DNA of 36,195 nt from Oceanobacillus indicireducens (GTDB lineage: Bacteria; Bacillota; Bacilli; Bacillales; Amphibacillaceae). Position numbers and translations under genes: made by a program. Where the stretch lies: the NCBI RefSeq assembly GCF_014647195.1, contig NZ_BMOS01000031.1, positions 1-36,195 on the forward strand, given 5' to 3'. This document shows, piece by piece, positions 22,730 through 30,370 of the stretch; within the stretch, counting starts at the first letter, position 1, and every line of letters begins with the position of its first letter. The notes beneath the pieces were generated by a model that did not search any database, was not told where the DNA came from, and saw nothing but the letters and a program-made list of their open reading frames with translations.

Positions 22730-22915
22730 CTAACCCCTCCTAATCAAATGTTTTTCATACTCTTTTTCATTCAAGCGACTTACCGGAAACTCCACATCAT
22801 CAATGCCTTTCCACTTCATAAACACACCCATATCCCCGTAATCAATAAGCTGTTCGACTTCGTACTCATTTCCGTTTATCTCCAATACGTCACCTTTTAC
22901 GACTTCTGGCGCCAT
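22730..22915 (-). CDS. Small beta-barrel-like hypothetical protein
   Basis: A 61-residue acidic protein, mostly beta-like (VVKGDVLEINGNEYEVEQLI), resembling a short SH3-like barrel. One nt separates it from the next gene. Not recognised. Confidence 0.6.
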   Translation of the reverse strand: MAPEVVKGDVLEINGNEYEVEQLIDYGDMGVFMKWKGIDDVEFPVSRLNEKEYEKHLIRRG

Positions 22916-22918
22916 ACC

Positions 22919-23317
22919 TTATCCCTCCTGATTCAGTGGTTTCAACGGCTCCAATATCCAGACATCTTCTTTTTGAAATGCCAGCGAACCATTAGGCATA
23001 TACTCTCCCGATTTCCAATCTTCCAGAAATTCCTCTCGCTCATCTACATAAGCGCCGAAGAATGGATCTTGCTCCTGTAAATAGATAAACTCTTTCCAGG
23101 TGTCCTCATCTTTTTCTTCCCAGCTGATAAGGGAATAGCCGTCACCATAAAAACTATCTGTTACAACAACCTCTAAACCATCCACCATATCTAGTGATTT
23201 TTTATGCCTGTCAAAATCTTCATGAGTGACCTCGAAACCATCAACAAACATTGCTTTGACTTGCTCATCTGTTTTATTTCCTGTTTTTAATTTGGCTTTA
23301 TATAATTTAATTTCCAT
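22919..23317 (-). CDS. Acidic hypothetical protein
   Basis: A 132-residue, strongly acidic protein with aromatic residues throughout (LQEQDPFFGAYVDEREEFLE). Good ribosome site. No domain recognised. Acidic phage early proteins often bind host proteins, but nothing here shows it. Confidence 0.65.
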   Translation of the reverse strand: MEIKLYKAKLKTGNKTDEQVKAMFVDGFEVTHEDFDRHKKSLDMVDGLEVVVTDSFYGDGYSLISWEEKDEDTWKEFIYLQEQDPFFGAYVDEREEFLEDWKSGEYMPNGSLAFQKEDVWILEPLKPLNQEG

Positions 23318-23320
23318 GCT

Positions 23321-23512
23321 TTACCCCTCCATATTTTTAAATCGCTCAATCCGTCTCCTAAGCTTTTGATTTTGCCGTCTAAGGTCTTTGTTGCTTTGTG
23401 TTAATTGGTCGAAATCTAACGTTTCTAGCAATCTTTTAAGCTTCTGAATACTAATGGTCTGGTTATCCTTCAAACAACGCTGTAACTCCTTATACTCTTG
23501 TTTTTCGGTCAT
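23321..23512 (-). CDS. Small coiled-coil protein
   Basis: A 63-residue helical, basic protein (SNKDLRRQNQKLRRRIERFK near the C-terminus), a likely basic leucine-zipper-like coiled coil. ATGA overlap with the upstream DNA-binding protein gene suggests they work together. Not recognised. Confidence 0.65.
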   Translation of the reverse strand: MTEKQEYKELQRCLKDNQTISIQKLKRLLETLDFDQLTQSNKDLRRQNQKLRRRIERFKNMEG

Positions 23513-23844
23513 GTGTCATCAACCCTATGCACCAATATGGCTTTATCCAAATCAACTGACCTTCTCCGGTGTGTAGGAGACGTGTAAAAATATATGGTGT
23601 TTAATGACAATCCTGTTTGCTCTGCGCACTCTTCGGCGGTTCCGGTGGCAAGCACTTCGTAGCCTTTTACAACCTCATAAATATTTCTTTTCGTAAGACC
23701 CATTTTGACTTTTTGATTTGCTACCGACCCCACTGAACGATTGAGTTCGGCTGCAAGTTCTTTGTTTGACATAAATTCGTGATTATCTTCGAGGAATTGC
23801 AGTTCTTTCATTGTCCAGTCTCTTCTTGTGTTTTTTCGATCCAC
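23509..23844 (-). CDS. Helix-turn-helix DNA-binding protein
   Basis: The frame opens at 23853, but GTG 23844 has AAGGGGTG at better spacing. About 111 residues: WTMKELQFLEDNHEFMSNKELAAELNRSVGSVANQKVKMGL (about residues 9-49) is a Myb/SANT-like or GcrA-like helix-turn-helix, followed by a second region (TAEECAEQTGLSLNTIYFY) that reads like another. Likely a transcriptional or DNA-metabolism regulator. Confidence 0.75.
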   Translation of the reverse strand: MDRKNTRRDWTMKELQFLEDNHEFMSNKELAAELNRSVGSVANQKVKMGLTKRNIYEVVKGYEVLATGTAEECAEQTGLSLNTIYFYTSPTHRRRSVDLDKAILVHRVDDT

Positions 23845-23846
23845 AT

Positions 23847-23972
23847 TCACCACCCCTTAAACAAATCGTAATACTGCCTCTGCCAATACCTAGACAACCT
23901 TCCATCAAAATTACTAGGCACACACCTGTTTTTCCAATATGGAGATATTTTGAATTTAATTTTAGTTATCAT
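23847..23972 (-). CDS. Small basic aromatic protein
   Basis: ATG with GGAG 8 nt upstream, 41 codons: MITKIKFKISPYWKNRCV then FDGRLSRYWQRQYYDLFKGW. Basic, with many Trp and Tyr. Starts inside the end of the YopX gene and ends beside the next start. Not recognised. Confidence 0.55.
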   Translation of the reverse strand: MITKIKFKISPYWKNRCVPSNFDGRLSRYWQRQYYDLFKGW

Positions 23973-24333
23973 GACTGTTGCTCCAGGAGTTCTGGGTTTC
24001 GTAGATGTTTCCGATGATTTCTATCCTGTTTTTCCAGTGACTTAAACCGACAAAACTACTAGCACCATTCTGCTTCCCCATGAATCCAGTATCATGCCAA
24101 ACAACTGTATAAGTGATTCTAGGGTCTCCAAGATGAAATTCATCCCCCTCATAGATTCCCTTGCCGTTCTTGTCTTTGAGGCCTGTGTATTGCATAAAAA
24201 TAAGTTGTTCGTCTGCGGAATCGGTTAAAATAGAATATAAGCAGGTGTTTTCTTGGTCGTAAAATACTAGGTCTTCATTTGAATACATTGTCTTTCGCTT
24301 TACATCCCACGCTTGGTATTTAATCTCTCTCAT
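23962..24333 (-). CDS. YopX family protein (second copy)
   Basis: A 123-residue YopX protein: MREIKYQAWDVKRKTMY opening, LIFMQYTGLKDKNGKGIYEGDEF centre and IEIIGNIYET near the end, all standard. The family is widespread in Gram-positive phages and its function is unknown. It follows another YopX gene with an ATGA overlap. Confidence 0.9.
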   Translation of the reverse strand: MREIKYQAWDVKRKTMYSNEDLVFYDQENTCLYSILTDSADEQLIFMQYTGLKDKNGKGIYEGDEFHLGDPRITYTVVWHDTGFMGKQNGASSFVGLSHWKNRIEIIGNIYETQNSWSNSHDN

Positions 24334-24767
24334 TCATATACCTCCAAGAGTTCAGGATTATCAATCGTGTTTCCGATAACTTCTCCCTCAATTGTCATAT
24401 CGTTTTCATCAGCAATGTCATCAAAATGGATAATTTCGTCATAGCCAATAATCTCAACGAACCAATACCAAGCACCTTTTTTAATAACTCCTTGCACGTC
24501 CCCGAAATCAGCTATGTCATTTTCATAAATTACTTTTCTGTTTTTATCTTTTAGACTTGGAGATTGACCAACACTCTCTGGAATAACCTCAAAATCATCC
24601 AACTGTTCCGCAATATCTACAAAGTTGTCATAATCAATATCATCCGTATCCAAAATGTATGGAATCGCTGAGTCGTCTGACCTTAAAAAGAATGCATTAT
24701 TTATTAAACTGCCGTAGTGCCAAACATCCTTGAACTTTGATTTACCTCTGAATTTTATTTCTCTCAT
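24330..24767 (-). CDS. YopX family protein (first copy)
   Basis: A 145-residue YopX protein: MREIKFRGKSKFKDVWHYGS, QSPSLKDKNRKVIYENDIADF and EGEVIGNTIDNPELL. The two copies are divergent except for the family motifs, so this is an old tandem pair or independent acquisition. Confidence 0.9.
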   Translation of the reverse strand: MREIKFRGKSKFKDVWHYGSLINNAFFLRSDDSAIPYILDTDDIDYDNFVDIAEQLDDFEVIPESVGQSPSLKDKNRKVIYENDIADFGDVQGVIKKGAWYWFVEIIGYDEIIHFDDIADENDMTIEGEVIGNTIDNPELLEVYE

Positions 24768-25021
24768 TCAGATTCACCCTCCATTTTTTTAATAATTTTA
24801 CGTATTTCGCCTTCCTTCAACCCTTGACCATTTAGGTTAATTATTTGGTCCCAACTAATATCCACTACTTTTTTGCCATGGTTGTATACAGTCAACACTG
24901 CTCCCTTGAACATCGACGGATTCCGCAAGACGAATGCAAACAGCTTAGTGATCCATTTGTAATGCCTTACCACGGTTGGTTTTTCATCTTTTCGGGCAAT
25001 GTGCCAATTGTATTTACTCAT
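24764..25021 (-). CDS. Hypothetical phage protein
   Basis: An 85-residue basic protein (MSKYNWHIARKDEKPTVVRH; later FAFVLRNPSMFKGAVLTVYN). ATGA overlap with the YopX gene and 8-nt overlap upstream. Not recognised. Confidence 0.65.
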   Translation of the reverse strand: MSKYNWHIARKDEKPTVVRHYKWITKLFAFVLRNPSMFKGAVLTVYNHGKKVVDISWDQIINLNGQGLKEGEIRKIIKKMEGESE

Positions 25022-25289
25022 TCATATTCACCCAATCAATGATCCTAATTATCCTGGCAGCGTGTTCGTGCAAGCTGTCTGATGTTTCGTTTGAGTGCTT
25101 TATTCTGTCAAATGCTTCACGATAAATCTCATTTTGCCGTTTCAACTCATCCCATTCTGCACTTTTATCAATCAGCACTGTATCTAGTTTTAAACCGTCA
25201 ACAAAGATACGTCCTGTTTCCTCGTCAACTCCCATATAATCACGTACATTAACTTTGCTGTTGGTTACATCTCCTAGAGTTACTTTCAT
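25014..25289 (-). CDS. Hypothetical phage protein
   Basis: A 91-residue acidic protein, N-terminal beta-like part (GRIFVDGLKLDTVLI) and a C-terminal coiled helix. ATGA overlaps with both neighbours. Not recognised. Confidence 0.65.
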   Translation of the reverse strand: MKVTLGDVTNSKVNVRDYMGVDEETGRIFVDGLKLDTVLIDKSAEWDELKRQNEIYREAFDRIKHSNETSDSLHEHAARIIRIIDWVNMNE

Positions 25290-25459
25290 TCCAAATCACC
25301 CTCCAATTCCTCGCAAGTAACAGAAAACACATGAGAGTCACTATACAAGGCGCTTACTGCCTTCTGTAATTCCCATTCGCTTCGCACCGTCCGTACATAC
25401 GAATCCTGCAGTATCTCTCCGTTAAACTCCTGTTTGTAACTAATTCTGTATCGTTTCAT
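25286..25459 (-). CDS. Small hypothetical protein
   Basis: A 57-codon frame from ATG (GGGCGGA upstream), MKRYRISYKQEFNGEILQDS, ending DSHVFSVTCEELEGDLE. The pattern of an N-terminal 'KRYRI.Y' strand and a helix resembles small phage proteins of unknown role. Fits exactly between two ATGA overlaps. Confidence 0.65.
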   Translation of the reverse strand: MKRYRISYKQEFNGEILQDSYVRTVRSEWELQKAVSALYSDSHVFSVTCEELEGDLE

Positions 25460-25653
25460 TCCGCCCGCTCCAATGCTTTGTATTCGTCCACGATGTCATA
25501 AACTTCTACAATGTCATCTGTGTCACATAGTTTGTTTAAAAAATCACGATAGCGCTTGTTTTGCTCCCTTTGCCTATCCCAAGCTTCTATAATTTCAACA
25601 TTCGTTATTTTTCCATCAAGATAATCTATCATCATTTGTTGTTTTGGTGTCAT
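25456..25653 (-). CDS. Small helical phage protein
   Basis: A 65-residue helical protein (MTPKQQMMIDYLDGKITNVE). ATGA overlap with both neighbours. Not recognised. Confidence 0.65.
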   Translation of the reverse strand: MTPKQQMMIDYLDGKITNVEIIEAWDRQREQNKRYRDFLNKLCDTDDIVEVYDIVDEYKALERAE

Positions 25654-25931
25654 TCCGTTCCCTCCAATTCATCCAACCAATGATTAATCTCCATTTTCAC
25701 TTGATAGTCACAACGTTCTGTAATGGTGCGGATTCGTTCAGCTACAAATTTCCTTTTCTCCATTTCCGCGATTAAATATTTATATCCATCAACCTGTTCC
25801 TCGGCAGCCATTTCCAGCCAATCGTAGTTATCCATCGGATCAAGTGGCTTCCCGTATTTCTGAATGCCTTTCATTTCCTGTAAATACGCAGTCTCACTAA
25901 ACTTTTTATTAACTTTTTCTAAATGCTCCAT
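25650..25931 (-). CDS. MazG-like-motif small phage protein
   Basis: A 93-residue helical protein. The stretch KYGKPLDPMDNYDWLEMAAE followed by EQVDGYKYLIAEM resembles small phage nucleotide-related proteins in which 'KYG..L....DWLE.A.EE..D...YL' is conserved, with metal-ligand-like acids; a dATP/dGTP pyrophosphatase-like (MazG fold) relation is possible but unproven. Confidence 0.55.
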   Translation of the reverse strand: MEHLEKVNKKFSETAYLQEMKGIQKYGKPLDPMDNYDWLEMAAEEQVDGYKYLIAEMEKRKFVAERIRTITERCDYQVKMEINHWLDELEGTE

Positions 25932-25933
25932 GT

Positions 25934-26185
25934 TTACCTCCTGTAAGCAAACGCCCTCGTAACCTTGTTCTCCATCGCTTGATGGAAGAGTGCAAGAAAC
26001 ACTTCTTCCGCCTTTCTTTTATGCCATTTGGCAATGTCCTCTAGTTCCATCCCCGCGTTCCACTGGTTTGTGATTAATTCCAATTGTTCAACGGGAAATG
26101 CTAACTCCAAATCTTCCAGGATGAAGACATAATCCCGGGACCTGCTTTGCTTGAGTAACGGGATGTGTCCAGCTGCTGTGTTCAT
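25934..26185 (-). CDS. Hypothetical phage protein
   Basis: An 83-residue protein with DYVFILEDLELAFPVEQLEL and a helical region ITNQWNAGMELEDIAKWHKR that could be a helix-turn-helix. Start overlaps the upstream stop (ATGA). Not recognised. Confidence 0.6.
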   Translation of the reverse strand: MNTAAGHIPLLKQSRSRDYVFILEDLELAFPVEQLELITNQWNAGMELEDIAKWHKRKAEEVFLALFHQAMENKVTRAFAYRR

Positions 26186-26334
26186 TTCGCCACATCCTCA
26201 ATCGTCATTTGATTCTCTGTCAATCCGATTTCTTCACGTTCTCTTTGCCATTTTTGAAAGCACTTCGGACCAAGCTTGCGCTTAATGCTTCGCTGGTCCT
26301 TGAGCTTCCGTCCGCACCGGATGCATGTTGACAT
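26182..26334 (-). CDS. DUF6011-like small zinc-binding protein
   Basis: ATG with GGAGGCG upstream, 50 codons. CIRCGRKLKDQRSIKRKLGP followed by KC is the pattern of DUF6011-like small phage proteins with a CxxC...C zinc knuckle. It directly follows the replication initiator gene. Confidence 0.7.
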   Translation of the reverse strand: MSTCIRCGRKLKDQRSIKRKLGPKCFQKWQREREEIGLTENQMTIEDVAK

Positions 26335-26347
26335 TTAGATCGCCTCC

Positions 26348-27313
26348 TCATTCAGCTTGTTGTTGGTATTGTTGCAACAGTTGTGCTACTTTCGATTGCT
26401 CTTCCGTCATATCTGCAGGGTTGCTACCGTTCTGCTCCTCTGCTTTCCTATCGTGCTCACCATTTCTGAACCAATCGGGCTCTGGAACGCTCGGCTGATG
26501 ACTCTGATTAAATGGGCGCCTTTGAGCTTGATTGTTCTGGAAAGCAACTTCTTCCGCCTTAACTTGCTCCATGGTTTTTATGCCCTTGTCATGCCAAGAT
26601 TTTAATATCGCTTTAGCATAACCCCAGTTAGGTTTATTTCTTTCCAGCGATATGTTTAGTGCACGAATCACCATCTGGTCACCAAAGTCATTAATCCAGT
26701 CGAGCATTTCCTCCGCAATTGCGGGTCTTATCATCCCGATATTGTTTTGATAAAAAACAATTGCATCCGTAGTAGTTGCTGGAGGAGATTCTTGTTGTTC
26801 TTCCTTCTCCTCTACTATCTCTTTACTTTCCTTTACTTTACTTTCCTCTACTTTACTTTGTGTACTAATGTCGTCATTGTTTGAGTTAATGTCAGCAATT
26901 ACTAAGTTCTTGTATGATTTAACCTCTTTCTCGTCTAATAACAGGTATTCGGTCAAGATGTTGACACGTTTTCGCCTGGAAGTAGCTTCTAAATAACGCC
27001 TTTGAATCCCCGCAGATGTAAGGATTTGGTGCGTTTCGTATAGCTCTTTGGAGAAGATCCCCCATTTAACGCAATCATCAATGACCGCATTCACTTCATT
27101 AATGTTGACATTAACTCTACGTGAGAATAATAGTTGTTCCTTTTCGCCCCACTCATAAAAGTAGCTGTTGTCGTAGATCTTCATTAACACTTTTACAATT
27201 ACCGCAAATCCTACCAATCCATGAGAGGCTTCTATCAGTGCTATTTTGTCATCCTGGTCTATGTCAACATCTAAAGGAAAGTAGTCGAGTCCTTCTTTGA
27301 ATGGTCTAGCCAC
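26348..27313 (-). CDS. DnaD-like replication initiator
   Basis: A 321-residue protein with an N-terminal winged-helix domain of the DUF4373 type (MARPFKEGLDYFPLDVDIDQ through residue about 100), a charged repetitive linker (SKVEESKVKESKE, about 152-164) and a DnaD/DnaB_2 domain (FYQNNIGMIRPAIAEEMLDW to KPNWGYAKAILKSWHDKG, about 186-255). It should bind the phage origin and bring the host helicase. No DnaC-type loader gene follows, so the host loader may be used. Confidence 0.9.
   Translation of the reverse strand: MARPFKEGLDYFPLDVDIDQDDKIALIEASHGLVGFAVIVKVLMKIYDNSYFYEWGEKEQLLFSRRVNVNINEVNAVIDDCVKWGIFSKELYETHQILTSAGIQRRYLEATSRRKRVNILTEYLLLDEKEVKSYKNLVIADINSNNDDISTQSKVEESKVKESKEIVEEKEEQQESPPATTTDAIVFYQNNIGMIRPAIAEEMLDWINDFGDQMVIRALNISLERNKPNWGYAKAILKSWHDKGIKTMEQVKAEEVAFQNNQAQRRPFNQSHQPSVPEPDWFRNGEHDRKAEEQNGSNPADMTEEQSKVAQLLQQYQQQAE
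26820..26860. repeat. Iteron-like repeats inside the initiator gene (possible origin)
   Basis: AAAGTAAAG recurs three times (minus strand) in 41 bp, separated by short GA-rich words, at the linker of the DnaD-like gene. Phage origins often lie within their initiator gene, so it is a candidate, but the repeat also simply encodes SKVEESKVKESK. Confidence 0.4.
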
Positions 27314-27350
27314 TACCTACCTCACCTCCAACCTGTATTAAGTATTCTTA

Positions 27351-27788
27351 TTAGTTTCTCGGATCTGCATCTAGTTTCATTTGAGCCTCTTCCGGGGTGC
27401 GACTACCTTTTATCGAATTGCACTTTCTACAAGCTGTAGCTAGGTTGTTTTCTGTTGTCGCACCACCTCTTGACTCTGGATATATATGATCAACAGAAAG
27501 GTTTTCTCGACGCCCACAGTATTGGCACGTAAAGTTATCCCTTTGCCAAATATTCCACCTAATATCATTGGGAATGGGAATTTTTTTATATGTGTTTCGC
27601 TCGCGTTCACCAGCGTTTGATCGTTCAAAGAAATTACGATAAAGAACTTCAACGCAATTAATGCATAAATCAAAGTTTTTACTTTCCCAGTGAAAATGTT
27701 GCAAACCGTCCATTTCTCGTTCGCAATTATCGCAAATTCTCCTTGGGTAATCTTCACCCATAACATTTATTGTTCCAATGGTTGTCAT
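27351..27788 (-). CDS. HNH endonuclease
   Basis: A 145-residue protein. N-terminal zinc knuckles CDNC (residues 19-22) and CINC (42-45), then an HNH domain: FTCQYCGRRENLSVDHIYPE (Cys88, Cys91, Asp100, His101), NNL (Asn114-115) and CRKCN (Cys120, Cys123), with catalytic His101 and Lys127. It lies between recombination and initiation genes rather than near terminase, so it may act in replication/recombination or be a homing-type insertion. Confidence 0.9.
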   Translation of the reverse strand: MTTIGTINVMGEDYPRRICDNCEREMDGLQHFHWESKNFDLCINCVEVLYRNFFERSNAGERERNTYKKIPIPNDIRWNIWQRDNFTCQYCGRRENLSVDHIYPESRGGATTENNLATACRKCNSIKGSRTPEEAQMKLDADPRN

Positions 27789-27797
27789 GAAGCCCCC

Positions 27798-27959
27798 CTA
27801 CCTCCCAATATCACAAATCGCAATTCTGCCCTCTACTCTTAAAACGGTATATCCTGGGTACTTGCGCATATAATGTAGGATGCGCTGTTTTAATTCTTGT
27901 TCGTTTTTTGATAGCTCCCAGATCCAGTCTGGGAGCCTTACTTTCGATTGACTATGCAT
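27798..27959 (-). CDS. Small hypothetical protein downstream of RecT
   Basis: Codons from ATG 27959 (or GTG 27968, overlapping the RecT stop) to TAG, 53 residues: MHSQSKVRLPDWIWELSKNE to VLRVEGRIAICDIGR. Basic helix then strands. The early codons contain a perfect 9-bp inverted repeat. Start is uncertain; coding is likely from tight spacing. Confidence 0.6.
   Translation of the reverse strand: MHSQSKVRLPDWIWELSKNEQELKQRILHYMRKYPGYTVLRVEGRIAICDIGR
27914..27936. repeat. Perfect 9-bp inverted repeat in a small gene
   Basis: GCTCCCAGA-TCCAG-TCTGGGAGC, about 23 nt after the ATG of the small gene downstream of recT. A stable hairpin in the mRNA that could slow ribosomes or bind a protein. Confidence 0.6.
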
Positions 27960-27964
27960 AGCTA

Positions 27965-28813
27965 TCACTCAATCGGAAAATCATCTTGTCCACCTTCTGT
28001 TGCTTCCGCATTGATGAAATCATTCTCCGGAGCTTCTAGGAAAATTTCATCATTAGGAGTGATATCCTTGATATTTCTTGCCGTCCCCTCGTCATGTTCC
28101 ACTTGCTGCTGGACTTCTACACTGATAGGCAAGTACTTCCACATATGGCGAATAACCGTTTTATTAGCCATTTCTTCGTAGTAATTATTCCATGGGCTAA
28201 ATTTTGAATTAGCTCCCCGACTTGCTGATTTGCGCTTTTCGATCTCTGCTTTAGGCATAAACTCCATCTGATAACCACCATCTTTGAAGTGCGCCACTGC
28301 GTAAGAACCAATGTACGCGCCCTTGTCCTGGCTCATCGTAGGAACGTGTCTCAACGTTGGATTAAGACCTAGTTCATATTCAAACTCATCATTCTCATAA
28401 ACAGCATGAGCGTAAATTGATTCGATGTGCCCTGAACGTCTTGCGAGGTCAATCATGCCTTTATATCCGATGATGAATTGGACCTCTGTAATGCCCTTTT
28501 TGTTGTTTTTAAATGGAAGTAAGTAGCACTGACCTAATAGGCCTGGTTCTAGTCCGAGCTGTGCTGCTTGCATCACTCCGCCCAATAAACTACCTACATC
28601 AGCTTGTCTTAGTTCCGGAGTTGTTCGAATAGTTGTCATGGTTAATCTCATTAAGCGATCAACGTCCATGTGTTTAGGCAAGGCTTCCTGCATTTGTGGT
28701 GCCATTTGTTTTAGGTAATCTTCAATCGTTTTTGGCTTGTCCTTTGTTGGAGCACCACCATTATTTTTCTTTGCCGCCATTTGGTTTTTCATTTCATCTA
28801 CTTGATTTGTCAT
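27965..28813 (-). CDS. recT: RecT-family single-strand annealing recombinase
   Basis: A 282-residue RecT protein: disordered N-terminus, then MDVDRLMRLTMTTIRTTPEL (about 48-67), GGVMQAAQLGLEPGLLGQCY, EVQFIIGYKGMIDLARRSG and SPWNNYYEEMANKTVIRHMW, all family signatures. It anneals single strands made by the paired nuclease at 29034, together driving phage recombination and concatemer formation. A short gene separates the two. Confidence 0.95.
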   Translation of the reverse strand: MTNQVDEMKNQMAAKKNNGGAPTKDKPKTIEDYLKQMAPQMQEALPKHMDVDRLMRLTMTTIRTTPELRQADVGSLLGGVMQAAQLGLEPGLLGQCYLLPFKNNKKGITEVQFIIGYKGMIDLARRSGHIESIYAHAVYENDEFEYELGLNPTLRHVPTMSQDKGAYIGSYAVAHFKDGGYQMEFMPKAEIEKRKSASRGANSKFSPWNNYYEEMANKTVIRHMWKYLPISVEVQQQVEHDEGTARNIKDITPNDEIFLEAPENDFINAEATEGGQDDFPIE

Positions 28814-29044
28814 TTAGTTTTCCTCCTTTTGTTTCTCTATCAATTTGATATCAATCAGTTCGTCAATCGCATTCCTTAAGTCCAATGCTTCAGATATTGT
28901 CAAAATAAAATTAGGTGTATCTTCGTGAAACGGAAAGGCTATCTCTATGTGCTGAGAATTCTTGTCCAACAACCTAACTACTGCACAATCATTTTGGGAA
29001 TATGGATAAAGTCGACTTCTAAATTGGACCGATTTAATTGGCAT
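28814..29044 (-). CDS. Small protein between YqaJ nuclease and RecT
   Basis: The frame opens at 29065, but ATG 29044 (MPIKSVQFRSRLYPYSQND) has GGGGG 9 nt upstream, giving 76 residues. It overlaps the nuclease gene end by 11 nt and abuts recT. Beta-like N-terminus and helical C-terminus. Its place inside the recombination pair suggests a related role; no family recognised. Confidence 0.65.
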   Translation of the reverse strand: MPIKSVQFRSRLYPYSQNDCAVVRLLDKNSQHIEIAFPFHEDTPNFILTISEALDLRNAIDELIDIKLIEKQKEEN

Positions 29045-29987
29045 CAGCAATAGCCCCCTGATCAATTTGTTTGATATTTAACCTTCTATGCGACGATGTC
29101 TTAGTGTATTTCTCAGCAATGTCCGGAAGCTCTTTTCTAAGCATTTTGCTGTCCAGTCTGTTTTGATCGACTTTTTTCAGATTCACTTCAAATCGAGGCG
29201 TGACACCGGTTGTTGCATCACCGATCATCAACTTTAATTTATTCTCATATTCCTTTTGGAGCGATTGCTTTTCCTTAACCTCTGACTTGATGGAATCAAT
29301 CGCTTCAATAAGTTTTTCCGCATCATCCGATTGAAGCATGATTGTTTCCCCGTTATCTTCTGGATACATTTTGTTTAACAATTCACTGGCGGAAGGAGAA
29401 CCATCAATTTCAGGCGGAATTCCCTTTACCACATGTTCCTCCCAAAAGTGTTTTTCTAGACTTATCATTTCTTCGATAAATCCGTCATGCCGTGGTATCT
29501 CTTTCCAAACAAATTTTTGACCGCCAATAAGAACTGCAATATATGCTTTCTCGTAGTCTAGGACCGCCATATAATGTTGAACTTGGCACATATAAGCTGG
29601 CGGGATCTGTTCCCCTTCCCAAGCATCAGAATTGAAAGCGTTAGTCGTCTTGCATTCAAGCAAAGCATTCTCTCCAACAACATCCCGATCGATATTAGCA
29701 ATCATGAATGGATGCTCTGGGTGCTTAAATGTCTGATTCCTACGGCGTACCTTCTTACCGGTACGCCGAGTGAATTCTTGCGCTACTACATCTTCCAGGA
29801 CATTCCCCCAGTGGATTGCTTCATTATCGATTTCCTCAACGTGATCACTGGTTTTATCAATGTAGAGTTCAAATGCTGACTTCCAAGGATTGAAACCTAA
29901 GATTGCACTTGCATCCGAACCGCCTAATCCTTTTTTTCTGTTCCAAAGCCATTCCTGGCGGGTCATTTCGAGTGTGTTTTTAGCCAT
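29034..29987 (-). CDS. YqaJ-like viral recombinase/exonuclease
   Basis: A 317-residue lambda-exonuclease-type nuclease: WLWNRKKGLGGSDASAILGF (about residues 9-28), Glu in HWGNVLEDVVAQEF (about 59-72), NIDRDVVGENALLECKTTN (about 98-116, D...ExK catalytic set) and QVQHYMAVLDYEKAYIAVL. It resects double-strand ends to give single strands for RecT. ATG with AGGAGG. Confidence 0.93.
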   Translation of the reverse strand: MAKNTLEMTRQEWLWNRKKGLGGSDASAILGFNPWKSAFELYIDKTSDHVEEIDNEAIHWGNVLEDVVAQEFTRRTGKKVRRRNQTFKHPEHPFMIANIDRDVVGENALLECKTTNAFNSDAWEGEQIPPAYMCQVQHYMAVLDYEKAYIAVLIGGQKFVWKEIPRHDGFIEEMISLEKHFWEEHVVKGIPPEIDGSPSASELLNKMYPEDNGETIMLQSDDAEKLIEAIDSIKSEVKEKQSLQKEYENKLKLMIGDATTGVTPRFEVNLKKVDQNRLDSKMLRKELPDIAEKYTKTSSHRRLNIKQIDQGAIADAN

Positions 29988-29997
29988 TGTTTTCCTC

Positions 29998-30261
29998 CTA
30001 CTGCTTAATAGCGATTTGAACGCTTGTTTTCATATCATCTTCATATGCCTTGAGAGTTTCCGCCAAAAGCAAAGCTGTATCATAATCGCCTGCATGTATT
30101 GCGAAAGGCACATCATAGCAATGCCATTTCCCTTCTTGTATTACTTGAGCGTTGTCAATACGCTTTTCCTCAAGTTTCTCTGCTTCATCTTCTGCTAAAG
30201 TGATGCCTAATCTTTCGGACAATTGCATTGTCGTTAAGTTGCCTAAAAATATATAAGCCAT
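29998..30261 (-). CDS. Hypothetical early phage protein
   Basis: An 87-residue acidic helical protein with MAYIFLGNLTTMQLSERLGI near the start, a 'leader' pattern common to phage early proteins upstream of YqaJ-type nucleases. Its ribosome site lies right after a 12-bp inverted repeat (30277-30311). Function unknown. Confidence 0.7.
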   Translation of the reverse strand: MAYIFLGNLTTMQLSERLGITLAEDEAEKLEEKRIDNAQVIQEGKWHCYDVPFAIHAGDYDTALLLAETLKAYEDDMKTSVQIAIKQ

Positions 30262-30276
30262 TCCAATTCCTCCTGT

Positions 30277-30311
30277 GTGCCTTTATTAATTTTGTGGTAT
30301 AATAAAGGCAC
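30277..30311. repeat. Perfect 12-bp inverted repeat over a -10 box
   Basis: GTGCCTTTATTA, 11 nt, TAATAAAGGCAC. On the minus strand this hairpin stands just before the AGGAGG of the 30261 gene. On the plus strand its right arm overlaps a TATAAT box. Could be an operator or a mRNA hairpin. Confidence 0.75.
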
Positions 30312-30370
30312 GTGATAAATTTTGAAAAAATTCTTTGTAAACGTCCGCTGCTACGGGCGTTTTTTATTTT
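30295..30370 (+). ncRNA. Short plus-strand transcription unit 1 (predicted)
   Basis: Extended -10 TGGTATAAT (30295-30303) is followed 38 nt later by ACGTCCG-CTGCTA-CGGGCGT and TTTTTTATTTT (to about 30370), a clear plus-strand terminator. No reading frame fits. Predicted RNA of about 60 nt, antisense to the early operon. No good -35 box. Confidence 0.5.

Noticed and set aside
26820-26860. CRISPR-like repeat array
   Set aside because: Repeat units are 9 bp with 3-7 bp separators, inside a coding linker. No CRISPR array is present in the window.
27440-27766. 108-residue open frame overlapping the HNH gene
   Set aside because: Out-of-frame shadow. The HNH frame has conserved cysteines, DH and N residues; the other has none.
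26820-29987. DnaC-type helicase loader next to the DnaD-like gene
   Set aside because: None of the neighbouring products has a Walker A motif. The window lacks a phage helicase loader gene.
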